This document shows positions 1-8,423 of a stretch of DNA of 64,000 bases, piece after piece (the stretch's first letter is position 1; the number at the start of each line of letters is the position of its first letter). Made by a program: the position numbers and the translations under genes. The notes beneath the pieces are model-generated. The model did not search any database, was not told where the DNA came from, and was given only the letters and a program-made list of their open reading frames with translations. Source of the stretch: Fangia hongkongensis FSC776 = DSM 21703 (GTDB lineage Bacteria > Pseudomonadota > Gammaproteobacteria > Francisellales > Francisellaceae); the NCBI RefSeq assembly GCF_000379445.1, contig NZ_KB902240.1, forward strand, positions 1 to 64,000. Direction: 5' to 3'.

Positions 1-264
1 AAAAGCCACCGAAGAATCATTCAACAACATCAAATTAAACAAAGCATGAGTCGTAAGGGAGACTGCTGGGACAATGCTGTGGCTGAAAGCTTTTTTCGAA
101 CCTTAAAGACTGAATGTACTTACCATGAAAACTTTAAGACACGAGAGCAAGCTAAAAAAGCTATTTTTGAATATATTGAGGTATTTTATAACCGTAAAAG
201 GAGGCATACACATAATGATTATTTATCCCCTGTAGAGTTTGAGAGAAAATCTAAATTTGCTTAA
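1..264 (+). CDS. IS3-family transposase, C-terminal part (cut by window start)
   Basis: The frame is open from base 1, so the gene begins outside the window and only the last 87 residues are present. They contain the conserved end of the IS3-family DDE integrase domain: [17 protein letters not shown], where the E after VA is the catalytic glutamate, followed by LKTE and a C-terminal YNRKRRH segment. The first internal ATG (46) lies inside the catalytic domain and is not a real start. The usual IS3 arrangement (OrfA with OrfB made by frameshifting) cannot be checked because the left part is missing. The element right end follows at about 270-295. Confidence 0.93.
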   Translation, partial: KSHRRIIQQHQIKQSMSRKGDCWDNAVAESFFRTLKTECTYHENFKTREQAKKAIFEYIEVFYNRKRRHTHNDYLSPVEFERKSKFA

Positions 265-269
265 GAAAA

Positions 270-295
270 CTGTCCGGATTAGTGTTGACACTCCA
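270..295. repeat. Probable right terminal inverted repeat of the IS3-family element
   Basis: Just after the transposase stop comes a short block beginning CTGTCCGGATTAG and ending ACACTCCA. Its reverse complement starts TGGAGTGTC, the form expected of an IS3-type terminal repeat ending in TG/CA. The left copy is outside the window, so the repeat cannot be matched. The bases GTTTAACTCC that follow should be target DNA. The assignment rests on position and on the terminal dinucleotide. Confidence 0.6.
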
Positions 296-300
296 GTTTA

Positions 301-354
301 ACTCCAGTTGGTGATCCTATTGAACTACATTTAATTGATTTTGAACCCATGTAA
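301..354 (+). pseudogene. Possible C-terminal tail of a gene interrupted by the IS element
   Basis: Directly beyond the element end an open frame reads TPVGDPIELHLIDFEPM and then a stop. It looks like the end of a folded protein rather than random sequence, and it has no start of its own. It could be the tail of a gene split by the insertion, whose first part would lie on the far side of the element. I do not recognise the family. Eighteen codons is short, so chance is a real alternative. Confidence 0.35.
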
Positions 355-400
355 TTCACCTATTCTAGAGTGCCTTAACATGTAGAATAAATACGCCAAA

Positions 401-2812
401 TTAACTCTCCTCATCCCTTTGCTCAAAGAGACCAAAAGTTTCTAAAAAGTCATCCTCTTGTCTTTGTTCTTTCTCCTCTCTTATTCTTTTTTTCCTACTT
501 TGATCCTCCTCTTGCTGCCTTCTTCTTTCTTCTATTTCAGCTTGTCTTTGCTCACGTTGCTCCCTTTTTTGTTGCGCTAGTGCTTCTCGCTGCTCAGATT
601 GTGCTTTTTTAATTTTTTCTTCTCGATTTTGAAAAACCTCAGCAATCAGCAGCATTAAAGTTTCTTCAACATTTTCAAGCACATCTTCAATGGAGGCTTT
701 TTTCTGGTGATAGGCCTGCAAGCTTAGACGCTCTTTTAACATCACCTTTTGAAGTGCAACATAACGCGCTGTTGAGTTAATACGCCAGTCTCGATTGTTT
801 GCGCCCACCATATCATTTAGGCTCTCGATAGATTTATTCAAATATTTCCTGCCAAAGCTACCATACGTATTATGCTCATCCCGCTCTTGAATTCTCCCAC
901 TACTTACGCCAATACCACCTGAGACATAACGCACCCCTTCATACATCTGAGAGATTGTTTGAAAATCTCCTTGCGACTGATTTAAATTTGCACTGTATAG
1001 TGTTGTTTTCCCAAGAGAGACATACTCTGTTGGTGCTGGAAATTCATCAACAAATGCTTTATTAATATCCTTATGACGCCTGTTTACATTTGCCTCTTTA
1101 TCATAATTACAAAAGCGCAACTTCAAATTTAAATTCACATAATGGCACAATTGCTGCCTTAAATTTACAGAGATGCCTTTATCAATAGGAACAATACTTT
1201 CAGAAAAACCAATCACATTGGTATAATCAAACACATCATACAAGCTATCATTATCAAGAAAGTTGTTATGTAGCTGGTCAAGTGATGCATCATCCAAACC
1301 ATAGTATTGCAGCTTTGCTCTCTCACTAGGTGATAAATTATCACTTGCTATTACTTGCCTTGTGGGCGCAAATAAGAAGATTTGCTGTGCACTGACAAAA
1401 TCAAATACATAATTGATTGCCTCGGTAATATGCTTTTGCTTAATTGAACTTCTGCCAGCTGCACGATAGCGAAGTGAGTAGAACTCAAGATAATAATAGC
1501 AAGCGCTTAGTATGCCCAAATATATTGCTGACAGATAACGAATAGTGATGTTTTTTTGATCCACCCCTGTCATCGTTACACTTGCTGGCGACTCTTCAAG
1601 CAAACTTTGCGGTAACACAAAGATAAAATAGATAATAGCTAAATCTCTCACTCTCATATCATTGGACAAAATTGAACGCCAGTGCTCTTGTTGATTATGT
1701 CCATTTGGGATGTGTTTAATAATCTGCTCTTTGACTTTTGCCCCTAACTTTTTATCAAAAAATTTCGTATAGTCTGAAAAATAAGACCAAATTCTAAGAT
1801 GGCTATCAACCAGCGTAAAAAAACACTTCCGTGTAATCGAAAAATTCTTACTTTGATCCTGCTCGTTATTATAGACAATAAACTCATCTGCTTTTTCATC
1901 TTGAATATTAAGCTTTTTATATTTTCTGCCATAGGTTGTTCCCCTTGCCAGCACTTCAGATTTATGCACTTTTTTAATCAGCTCATCGCGAATGCTTTGT
2001 GCTTTTTGGCTATCATAATCCAATATTTTATCTTGATCATTATAAAACCGTGCATAGACCTCACGGGTTTTTTTCCCTAAATGATCTTCAGAAATCTCCA
2101 CACGCTCCATCAGTACAGACGCAGAAAAATAAAACATTGTTGAGTGATTAAACCGATAACTTCTTAGCTGAAAAATCTTTAAGCTAATCATCAATATTGC
2201 CTCTTTAAGCGCATAGTTTGCATACTTTTGCTGATTTGCCTGCAAATATTTTAAGCGTGCTTTAATACTTTTCTCATCGTTTGCACTAGAGAGCTTTATC
2301 GCTTTTTCATCACCTTGTTGAATCATTGTTTGAATAAATGCATTAATACAATTTTGCGCTTTATATCTTGCAGTATATATCTCATTGTCTGGATTATAAT
2401 TTCTCTCGCCTGTCACAGGATCTCTCATGCTAAATCCGCGAATGTCACTACTGACTGTTTTGGCAATAACATAGTTTGTAATCGCTGAAGTTGCACCAGA
2501 TAATATACTATTGGCAATTTTCCTTTTCATACTGCCGTTCACTTGATAAGCATCATATACACTTTTAATGCTTGTCATGATTGCATACCCTAATGAGCCA
2601 CCAAAGTAGGTTGCAACGACAGTTGCCATTCCATAAGCCACTTCAAATACGCCATCAAAACGATGCTGTCTTTTTTCCTCCAGTGCCATTCTAAGCTCAT
2701 ATTGCCCGGCAAGATTTTGAATTTGTTCGGCATACTTTTTTGCTTCCTCACCGTATAAAACAATAAGATTAGCAACTGCTTTTGATTGATCCTGTAAATA
2801 CCTAATTGTCAT
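401..2812 (-). CDS. Large orphan protein with charged coiled-coil C-terminus, function unknown
   Basis: This is an 803-residue protein that I cannot assign to a family. The start is the ATG at 2812, because a strong AAGGAGGG ribosome site lies about 8 bases upstream; the longer GTG-started frame from 2890 has none. Visible parts are a hydrophobic glycine-rich stretch near residues 60-80 (VAYGMATVVATYFGGSLGY), two more apolar stretches mid-protein (AIIYFIFVLP and YLGILSACYYYLEFY), and a last ~75 residues almost entirely of E, Q, R and K, which should form a long helix or coiled coil. No signal peptide is evident. The gene is monocistronic between the IS element and a divergent transporter. Location next to a mobile element and lack of a recognisable family fit an accessory gene. 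A secreted effector is possible but nothing here proves it. Confidence 0.85.
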   Translation of the reverse strand: MTIRYLQDQSKAVANLIVLYGEEAKKYAEQIQNLAGQYELRMALEEKRQHRFDGVFEVAYGMATVVATYFGGSLGYAIMTSIKSVYDAYQVNGSMKRKIANSILSGATSAITNYVIAKTVSSDIRGFSMRDPVTGERNYNPDNEIYTARYKAQNCINAFIQTMIQQGDEKAIKLSSANDEKSIKARLKYLQANQQKYANYALKEAILMISLKIFQLRSYRFNHSTMFYFSASVLMERVEISEDHLGKKTREVYARFYNDQDKILDYDSQKAQSIRDELIKKVHKSEVLARGTTYGRKYKKLNIQDEKADEFIVYNNEQDQSKNFSITRKCFFTLVDSHLRIWSYFSDYTKFFDKKLGAKVKEQIIKHIPNGHNQQEHWRSILSNDMRVRDLAIIYFIFVLPQSLLEESPASVTMTGVDQKNITIRYLSAIYLGILSACYYYLEFYSLRYRAAGRSSIKQKHITEAINYVFDFVSAQQIFLFAPTRQVIASDNLSPSERAKLQYYGLDDASLDQLHNNFLDNDSLYDVFDYTNVIGFSESIVPIDKGISVNLRQQLCHYVNLNLKLRFCNYDKEANVNRRHKDINKAFVDEFPAPTEYVSLGKTTLYSANLNQSQGDFQTISQMYEGVRYVSGGIGVSSGRIQERDEHNTYGSFGRKYLNKSIESLNDMVGANNRDWRINSTARYVALQKVMLKERLSLQAYHQKKASIEDVLENVEETLMLLIAEVFQNREEKIKKAQSEQREALAQQKREQREQRQAEIEERRRQQEEDQSRKKRIREEKEQRQEDDFLETFGLFEQRDEES

Positions 2813-2940
2813 ATCACACCCTCCTTGTTTATTGTTCAGCATATTTTTGCGATATGCGCTAATGAAATCTGAAAACTCCCTTCCACTCACAGATTAATTT
2901 ATTTTTTTGCTGGTGATAATATTTTTTTTAATAAAAAATA

Positions 2941-2970
2941 TTGATTACATGTAAAAATAATACTTATCAT
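2941..2970 (+). promoter_or_regulatory. Candidate sigma70 promoter overlapping a weak Fur-like site, upstream of the MHS transporter
   Basis: TTGATT (2941-2946) and TATCAT (2965-2970) are separated by 18 bases and point toward the transporter. The segment 2953-2971 matches the 19-base Fur consensus at about 12 of 19 positions (AATAATACTTATCATT core). That is far weaker than the site upstream of fbpA in this window. The same site could also affect the divergent orphan gene whose start is at 2812. Confidence 0.4.
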
Positions 2971-2980
2971 TCAGTAAATG

Positions 2981-3014
2981 CTTATTTGCAAATAAGGGGC
3001 ATCACCCCTTTTTT
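2981..3014 (+). promoter_or_regulatory. Palindrome overlapping a terminator-like hairpin in the MHS leader
   Basis: CTTATTTGCAAATAAG (2981-2996) is a perfect 16-base palindrome. It shares bases with a second hairpin, AAGGGG-catca-CCCCTT (2994-3010), followed by a T run to 3014. No plus-strand gene ends here, and the hairpins lie between a promoter-like sequence and the ribosome site of the transporter. The two stems cannot both form fully, an arrangement seen in attenuators. A simple terminator for a short transcript is the alternative. Confidence 0.5.
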
Positions 3015-3073
3015 GCTTTGTTGCTTGTCGATACAATACCTTGAGGATAATGCTATATACAATAAGGAGTAAT

Positions 3074-4366
3074 ATGAGCATAGATTTACCCAATAACACG
3101 CATCAAAACAAACCTGTTATATCCAAAACAAAGAATATTATCGCCAGTTTCTGTGGCAGTGTATCAGAGTGGTATGAATTTGTTGTCTATGCCTTTTGTG
3201 CGCCTTTTTTGGCGCCGCTTTTCTTCCCAGCTGAAAACCAATTTGTGTCGATTTTAGCTGTCTATGGCGCTTTTGCGGCAGGTTTTTTAATGCGGCCGTT
3301 AGGTGCAATTGTATTTGGTTATTTTGGTGACAAATACGGGCGACAAAAAACGGTCTCCATTGCTGTTATTTTAATTGGCCTACCGACCGTTGTGATGGGC
3401 ATTATGCCAACTTATCATCAAATTGGGATCATTGCGCCTATTATCTTAATTCTTGTCAGAATGCTTCAAGGATTAAGTGTTGGGGGTCAATTTACTGGAT
3501 CTGCTGTCTTTATTAATGAGCACATTGGTATCCAAAGGCGCTATTTTGGAGCTGGTATTACCTTTGCTGGCGCCTTTTTTGGTATGCTTTTAGCCGCTGC
3601 AGTCGGCGCGCTACTAACAAGCTTTTTGAACGATCAGCAACTCGCTAATTGGGGCTGGCGGATTCCATTTATTTTAGGCATTTTTGTTGCAATTCTTGGC
3701 TATTATCTTAAAAAACACACCAGCGAAACTCCTCAGTTTGAAAAGTTAAAATTACATAATGCCTTGGCTAAAAATCCCATTCTTGAAACATTTAAAACAC
3801 AAAAACTGGGTATGTTACTTGGCTTTTTTATTTGCTGGCTGACACCGCTTATTGTCTATCAGTTATTTATTTTTATGCCCACCTATGCCCATCATTACTT
3901 ACATATCGATCTACATTACGCACTTGAGATCAACGCTGTAGGTATGATGATTCTTGCTGTTTTTACGATTATATGGGGATATGTTGCCGATTATACGGGG
4001 TTTTACAAAGTGATGTCGATTGCAGCCATTCTTTTGATTATTGCCTCACCTCTCTTGTATTTTCTGATGCACAGCATGCCACAAAGCTTTTTCATTGTTC
4101 AGATACTTTTTGCAATACTTGGCGCTGGCTTTATTGGGCCTGTCATGGGGATGTTAAGCCACTTATTTACCATTAATACACGCTATAGCGCCCTTTCAAT
4201 TAGCTATAATCTTGGCTTTGGTATATTTGGTGGCAGCGCTGCCTTATTTTCAATGTATCTGATAGAAAAAACAGCTGTTATTTGGTCTCCAGGAATCTAT
4301 CTCTCACTTGCAGCGATTATCTCATTGATTGCCTTAACGATTGCCAGAGGCCACATGAAAGCATAA
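3074..4366 (+). CDS. MFS transporter of the metabolite:H+ symporter (MHS) type
   Basis: A 430-residue inner-membrane protein of 12 expected helices. The N-terminal segment SVSEWYEFVVYAF and the loop 2-3 motif GDKYGRQKT are typical of the MHS branch of the major facilitator superfamily (ProP, KgtP, citrate and shikimate porters), as is RMLQGLSVGGQF in helix 4. Members carry small organic acids or osmolytes with protons; the substrate cannot be read from sequence. The start is the ATG at 3074 behind AAGGAG (3064-3069); a TTG 33 bases upstream lacks such a site. It stands alone, with a structured leader upstream that suggests transcriptional control. Confidence 0.9.
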   Translation: MSIDLPNNTHQNKPVISKTKNIIASFCGSVSEWYEFVVYAFCAPFLAPLFFPAENQFVSILAVYGAFAAGFLMRPLGAIVFGYFGDKYGRQKTVSIAVILIGLPTVVMGIMPTYHQIGIIAPIILILVRMLQGLSVGGQFTGSAVFINEHIGIQRRYFGAGITFAGAFFGMLLAAAVGALLTSFLNDQQLANWGWRIPFILGIFVAILGYYLKKHTSETPQFEKLKLHNALAKNPILETFKTQKLGMLLGFFICWLTPLIVYQLFIFMPTYAHHYLHIDLHYALEINAVGMMILAVFTIIWGYVADYTGFYKVMSIAAILLIIASPLLYFLMHSMPQSFFIVQILFAILGAGFIGPVMGMLSHLFTINTRYSALSISYNLGFGIFGGSAALFSMYLIEKTAVIWSPGIYLSLAAIISLIALTIARGHMKA

Positions 4367-4546
4367 CCATACTCTGATCATAAGCCAAATAGCGCCTAGA
4401 AATGAAATATCAAAGGCATTGATACTCAAAACAACAGAATGTGTAAAAGCGGATGCTATTCTTCGACTAAATTTTAATTGATTTTTGTTCAATTAAAAAA
4501 TATAATTCACCTCGTCAGCGTAAATGAAATACCATCAGGGACAGGC

Positions 4547-4897
4547 ATGTTAAGAAAGATATCACCTTTTTTAAGCTATTATTTGGAAGCACTCAAATAC
4601 CGACCTAAGCACTTTGTTATTCGTGATATCATTGTTACCAAAGATGGCATTATGGTTGAATATAAAACCAGCACATATCAACTATCAGCTGCCAAAAGGG
4701 AAAAAATATCTGAAATCACCCTACAAAGGCATTACTTTGACCGCACTGATAAGCTCAAAATCGATGCTTGCAATATTGCTGAGGAAATGATTGAAAATGC
4801 TCGTGCAATCAGCACCAATGATGCATATAAAGACAAGTTTCTTTTAGCACTTTACCCCCGTATTGCCAGATATTTAAATGCCAAGGTAGAGCTATGA
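4547..4897 (+). CDS. Small protein of unknown function, overlaps the next gene
   Basis: About 116 residues if started at the ATG at 4547, preceded by a modest AGGGA site. The frame is open further up to a TTG at 4478, but that region is AT-rich and includes a hairpin, so the longer form is unlikely. The protein is mixed alpha/beta by eye, without signal peptide or membrane segment, and contains no motif I recognise. Its stop overlaps the start of the following membrane-protein gene by four bases (ATGA), so the two are translationally coupled and probably work together. Confidence 0.65.
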   Translation: MLRKISPFLSYYLEALKYRPKHFVIRDIIVTKDGIMVEYKTSTYQLSAAKREKISEITLQRHYFDRTDKLKIDACNIAEEMIENARAISTNDAYKDKFLLALYPRIARYLNAKVEL

Positions 4898-5556
4898 ACA
4901 CACTGAATACCATCAAGCTTCAGCATCAATTAAATTGCTGGAAGCTAAATAGTATTTTGATACCGATTATCATCACTTTAGGGTTAGTCTCAAATATTAT
5001 AGGTCACCGCATGATTCTTATATTTGGGGTTGCGATGTACAGTGGCGCTTTTTTGAAACTTGCCGCATTAGTATTACTCAATGTTATTCGTAGCTATTCT
5101 GCTAATAATCGCACCTTTTTGCTGACTTTTATACTTGGCATTTTATTAAGCTTTGTGATGACAGGCTATGCACAAATCATTAGCCAATATACTGCTTACC
5201 CTGATTATTTCAAAGAGGCAAGCGCCTATTCTATTGTATTCTCTAATGCTTGGCATAGCCTTGTTGCAGGGGCTATATCAACCTTGCTGTTTTTGCTTAT
5301 CGAGCTGATTCTTTTTAACTTTTTCTATTTTAAAATGCGATTTTTGTTTATTCTTGCCTCGACCATCAGCATTGGGATTGCTCTTTGTGTTGCCTCCAAT
5401 ACAACCCTATATCTTGGCTTTGTACTTGAGTATCCTCAACATATCGAGACGCTGTTATTTGACAATTTAATCCGAAATTTAATCGTACTTATTATACTCT
5501 CTCTTTTAATCCAGCCATTGGTTTATTGGATTAATCATAAGTATCTACAAAGTTAA
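4894..5556 (+). CDS. Membrane protein of unknown function, about six helices
   Basis: A 220-residue, strongly hydrophobic protein with about six membrane segments and short loops. Two short charged stretches (RSYSANNRT and NHKYLQS) should lie on the cytoplasmic side. The length and helix number resemble small vitamin- or base-transporter families such as VUT/YhhQ, but I see no diagnostic residues and do not assign it. It begins within the last codons of the preceding small soluble protein, so the pair forms a two-gene operon. No relatives lie elsewhere in the window. Confidence 0.8.
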   Translation: MNTLNTIKLQHQLNCWKLNSILIPIIITLGLVSNIIGHRMILIFGVAMYSGAFLKLAALVLLNVIRSYSANNRTFLLTFILGILLSFVMTGYAQIISQYTAYPDYFKEASAYSIVFSNAWHSLVAGAISTLLFLLIELILFNFFYFKMRFLFILASTISIGIALCVASNTTLYLGFVLEYPQHIETLLFDNLIRNLIVLIILSLLIQPLVYWINHKYLQS

Positions 5557-5782
5557 AGGTTCTATTGAATTTATCAACTCACTTCCTCCATCTGGCATTA
5601 TATTATTTCAGCTTGATTATTTTTAGTTGGATCAGCTATCTTTTGCTTATTGCCTTATTGGATTAAGCTATTTTACTAATGTCAGTTTTATCTTTTAGTC
5701 TCAATCAAACCTTTATTCATTGCTAAAAAGGCATAAAATACTTCTATAGGTAGAAAGTATTAAGTGCAAATAAGGAGCGCTA

Positions 5783-7090
5783 ATGTCAGCTGCAATTAAT
5801 CCCACAATCACCGCGCTAAAAGAATCATCGACCTTAGCCATTAATCTGAAGGCAAAAAAGAAAAAATGGGAGGGTCAATCTATTTGTCATTTTGGTTTTG
5901 GAGAGTCGCCTTTTCCTATTGCCAAAGGAATCACTCAAGCACTAAGTGAAAACGCTGATAAAAAAGCTTACTTACCGGGAAGTGGCTTGCCCGAGCTCTG
6001 CCAAGCAGTTGCTGACTATTATAAAAAAGAGTTTGCTTATGGTTATAACAAAAATAATGTTCTTATTGGACCTGGGAGCAAAGAGCTTTTATTTCAACTG
6101 TTGTACCTTCTTGAGGGCATGGTACTTATTCCTGAAGGAAGCTGGGTGAGTTATAAACCACAAGCAACCCTCCTTGGTAAAAAAACACATATCCTTCAGA
6201 CGTTTTCAAAGGATAATTACACTTTAACAGCCAAAACCTTACAACATTTTTGCGCCTCCCTTTCTCCCATTGAACAGCAAAAACAAAAAGTTTTAATTTT
6301 AAACTCACCGAATAACCCAACAGGTAGCATCTACCCTGATAATGAATTAAAAAAACTTGCTGAAATTTGTCAGCGCTATCGCATTATTGTGATCTCTGAT
6401 GAAATCTATGCCAAAGTAGTCTTTGGTGATAAAGTGCATACATCCATTGCCTATTATTACCCAGAGGGAACCATTGTAACTGGAGGATTATCTAAATTAT
6501 TCTCAGCCGGCGGCTATCGCCTTGGTGTTGCATTGATTCCAAATGCACTATCCTCACTATATGATGCAATGAAGATTCTCATTAGTGAAACCTATAGCTC
6601 CGTATCCGCACCAATTCAGTATGCAGCTTTGTATGCCTATGGACAGTTTGCTATGATTTCAGCTTATCTTGCAAAGTGTACCCGTATTCATCAAACCGCT
6701 ATTTATTATGTACACGCTAAAATGACAGAACTTGGCATCTTATCCACTTCTCCAGAAGGCGCATTTTATCTATTAGTTGACTTTACACCTTTTAAAGAGA
6801 TGCTTTACCAAAAAGGGATTCAAACAAGCCATGAACTTGCCCATTTTCTATTAGAGAAACTTAATATTGCCACCCTTGCTGGCAGCGAGTTTTATTTTCC
6901 TGAAAATAAATTATGTCTTCGTCTTGCGATTACAGATTATGACGGTGAGCACGTGCTGAATCACTTTGATGCCATCACTACAATCTCAACCGAGCAATTC
7001 ATCAGTGAATTTATGCCCAATATTTATCAGGGAATCACTCGCTTATCCAACTGGGTGACTAGTGAACTAAAAGAGTGTATTAAACAATAA
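5783..7090 (+). CDS. PLP-dependent class I/II aminotransferase
   Basis: A 435-residue soluble enzyme of fold-type I. Landmarks are the N-terminal GFGESPFP segment, the LNSPNNPTGSIY motif, ISDEIYAKV with the aspartate that binds the pyridine nitrogen of PLP, and GGLSKLFSAGGYRLG, where the lysine after LS forms the Schiff base and the arginine contacts the cofactor phosphate. These are features of aspartate-type aminotransferases; the amino-acid substrate is not predictable. The start has a clear AAGGAG site nine bases upstream. The gene is single and convergent with the kdsB operon. It is slightly longer than the usual ~400 residues. Confidence 0.9.
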   Translation: MSAAINPTITALKESSTLAINLKAKKKKWEGQSICHFGFGESPFPIAKGITQALSENADKKAYLPGSGLPELCQAVADYYKKEFAYGYNKNNVLIGPGSKELLFQLLYLLEGMVLIPEGSWVSYKPQATLLGKKTHILQTFSKDNYTLTAKTLQHFCASLSPIEQQKQKVLILNSPNNPTGSIYPDNELKKLAEICQRYRIIVISDEIYAKVVFGDKVHTSIAYYYPEGTIVTGGLSKLFSAGGYRLGVALIPNALSSLYDAMKILISETYSSVSAPIQYAALYAYGQFAMISAYLAKCTRIHQTAIYYVHAKMTELGILSTSPEGAFYLLVDFTPFKEMLYQKGIQTSHELAHFLLEKLNIATLAGSEFYFPENKLCLRLAITDYDGEHVLNHFDAITTISTEQFISEFMPNIYQGITRLSNWVTSELKECIKQ

Positions 7091-7092
7091 GC

Positions 7093-7497
7093 TTAGCGAT
7101 TAAAAAGCGATTGTAGCTGAGTAATAAGCGCTTCTTTTTGCTTCTCATCATATGCGAGAAATGCCTCTTTCCCCCATATCACTTCTGGCCAGCAGTAATC
7201 ATCTATCTTCCTAGCAACAACATGAATATGCATTTGAGAGAGAACATTGCCAATCATCGCTACATTAATTTTATCCGCGCCCAAGTGTTTTAACAAAGCT
7301 GATATGCTATTGATTTGACGATTCAATGCCATTTGCATTGGCTCATCCAACTCAAACCATTCTATCTTATCTGTCTTTGGAATAATCAACACCCAAGGAA
7401 CAAGTGCATTTTTCGACAAACGAATTTGACTTAATGGCATATCACAAACAAGATAACTTGAGTCTAATAGCCTTGGATCAATACTAAAGCTATTCAC
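7093..7497 (-). CDS. HIT-family hydrolase
   Basis: A 134-residue protein of the histidine-triad superfamily, which hydrolyses nucleoside phosphoesters such as diadenosine polyphosphates or nucleotidyl adducts. The active-site motif reads NVLSQMHIHVVAR: the catalytic central His of the triad is present, while the first position is Gln, which is common in this bacterial subgroup. The downstream W-E-V-I-W-G segment is also typical. It starts at GTG and overlaps the end of kdsB by eight bases, so it is the last gene of the operon that begins near 9742. Confidence 0.88.
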   Translation of the reverse strand: MNSFSIDPRLLDSSYLVCDMPLSQIRLSKNALVPWVLIIPKTDKIEWFELDEPMQMALNRQINSISALLKHLGADKINVAMIGNVLSQMHIHVVARKIDDYCWPEVIWGKEAFLAYDEKQKEALITQLQSLFNR

Positions 7498-8239
7498 TTA
7501 AAAATGCTCGCACTTTTTCAAGATCCTCTAGCGTATCAATCCCTGCAGGTGTGGATACTTGAGCGATATCAATTGCAATTTTAAAGCCATGATATAAGAC
7601 ACGAAGCTGCTCTAAAGATTCAATTTGCTCTAACGGACTTTTAGCCATTTGCGCATAATTTTGCAAAAAATCAGCACGATAAGCATAAAGACCGATATGA
7701 CGATAATGCGCTCCAAGGCTTGCTTTATTTTGATCAAAAATCCCTCGTTGCCAAGGAATCGGAGCTCTAGAGAAGTACATTGCCTCTTTAGCAGCATTAA
7801 AAACGACTTTAACCATATTGGGGTTAAAAATATCTGCTTCTGTTGTTATTTCTTCACATAGTGTGGACATTTTGGCATCTAAATTATGCTCTAATAAGAG
7901 TGCTGCCTGAAGCACATTCTCTTTAGGAATTAACGGCTCATCGCCTTGGATATTGACAATAATATCCTTCCCATCAAAGCCAAGTTGTTTTACCGCTTCA
8001 GCAATGCGATCAGTGCCTGATTGGTGATCACTACTTGTCATACAAACCGAAGCCCCAAACCCATCTGCTACCTTCACAATTTCATCACTGTCTGTGGCAA
8101 TTGTTACACTGTCAAAATGGCAGCTTAATGCTTTGTGATAAACATGCTCAAGCATCGTTTTTCCAGCAATATCTAAAAGCGCCTTTCTAGGCAGTCTAGT
8201 AGAAGCCAAACGAACAGGAATGACAATATGTCTAGCCAT
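7490..8239 (-). CDS. kdsB: 3-deoxy-manno-octulosonate cytidylyltransferase (CMP-KDO synthetase)
   Basis: This enzyme activates KDO with CTP to give CMP-KDO for the inner core of lipopolysaccharide. The 249 residues match the family length. The N-terminus IPVRLASTRLPRKAL is the CTP-binding loop, NIQGDEPLI is the metal and substrate site near residue 98, and SSDHQSGTDRIAEA is the conserved CMP-KDO synthetase block. It sits behind a Trm112-like gene with an eight-base overlap, an arrangement (ycaR-kdsB) well known in gammaproteobacteria, and supports a KDO-containing outer membrane. Confidence 0.97.
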   Translation of the reverse strand: MARHIVIPVRLASTRLPRKALLDIAGKTMLEHVYHKALSCHFDSVTIATDSDEIVKVADGFGASVCMTSSDHQSGTDRIAEAVKQLGFDGKDIIVNIQGDEPLIPKENVLQAALLLEHNLDAKMSTLCEEITTEADIFNPNMVKVVFNAAKEAMYFSRAPIPWQRGIFDQNKASLGAHYRHIGLYAYRADFLQNYAQMAKSPLEQIESLEQLRVLYHGFKIAIDIAQVSTPAGIDTLEDLEKVRAFLSE

Positions 8240-8420
8240 ATTTTTTCACTTCCTCTAAGCTTAGCGCTTTTGCCTCTTCAACCAGCATCACAGGAACATC
8301 ATCAACTACAGGATAGGCCAATTTTTCAGCCTTACAAACCAACCTTTGGTTCGCTTTATCATAAACAAGTGAAGCTCGACAAGACGGGCACACCAACACA
8401 TTCAACAAACTTGCATCCAT
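8232..8420 (-). CDS. Trm112/YcaR-family small zinc-ribbon protein
   Basis: A 62-residue protein of the UPF0434/Trm112 family. It has the CPSCRASL knuckle near the N-terminus and the family ending YPVVDDVPVMLVEEA. A second Cys (LVCKAEKLAYP) stands where the family often has its third metal ligand. Trm112-like proteins activate methyltransferases in other systems; the bacterial YcaR role is not settled. Its position directly before kdsB is conserved in many relatives. Confidence 0.92.
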   Translation of the reverse strand: MDASLLNVLVCPSCRASLVYDKANQRLVCKAEKLAYPVVDDVPVMLVEEAKALSLEEVKKYG

Positions 8421-8423
8421 AAA

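Noticed and set aside
2813-2890. GTG-started 26-residue extension of the large orphan protein
   Set aside because: AAGGAGGG lies within this stretch, eight bases before the ATG at 2812, while the GTG has no ribosome site.
3041-3073. TTG-started extension of the MHS transporter
   Set aside because: The ATG at 3074 has AAGGAG at the right distance. The extension encodes 11 residues without support.
4473-4495. AT-rich hairpin TTAATTGA/TCAATTAA after the MHS gene, considered as a terminator
   Set aside because: The stem is entirely A/T with two G/C pairs and the A run follows instead of T on the plus strand, so termination is not convincing.
5565-5666. Short hydrophobic TTG-started frame after the membrane-protein gene
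   Set aside because: About 33 residues, with a weak start and AT-rich composition that gives hydrophobic codons by chance.
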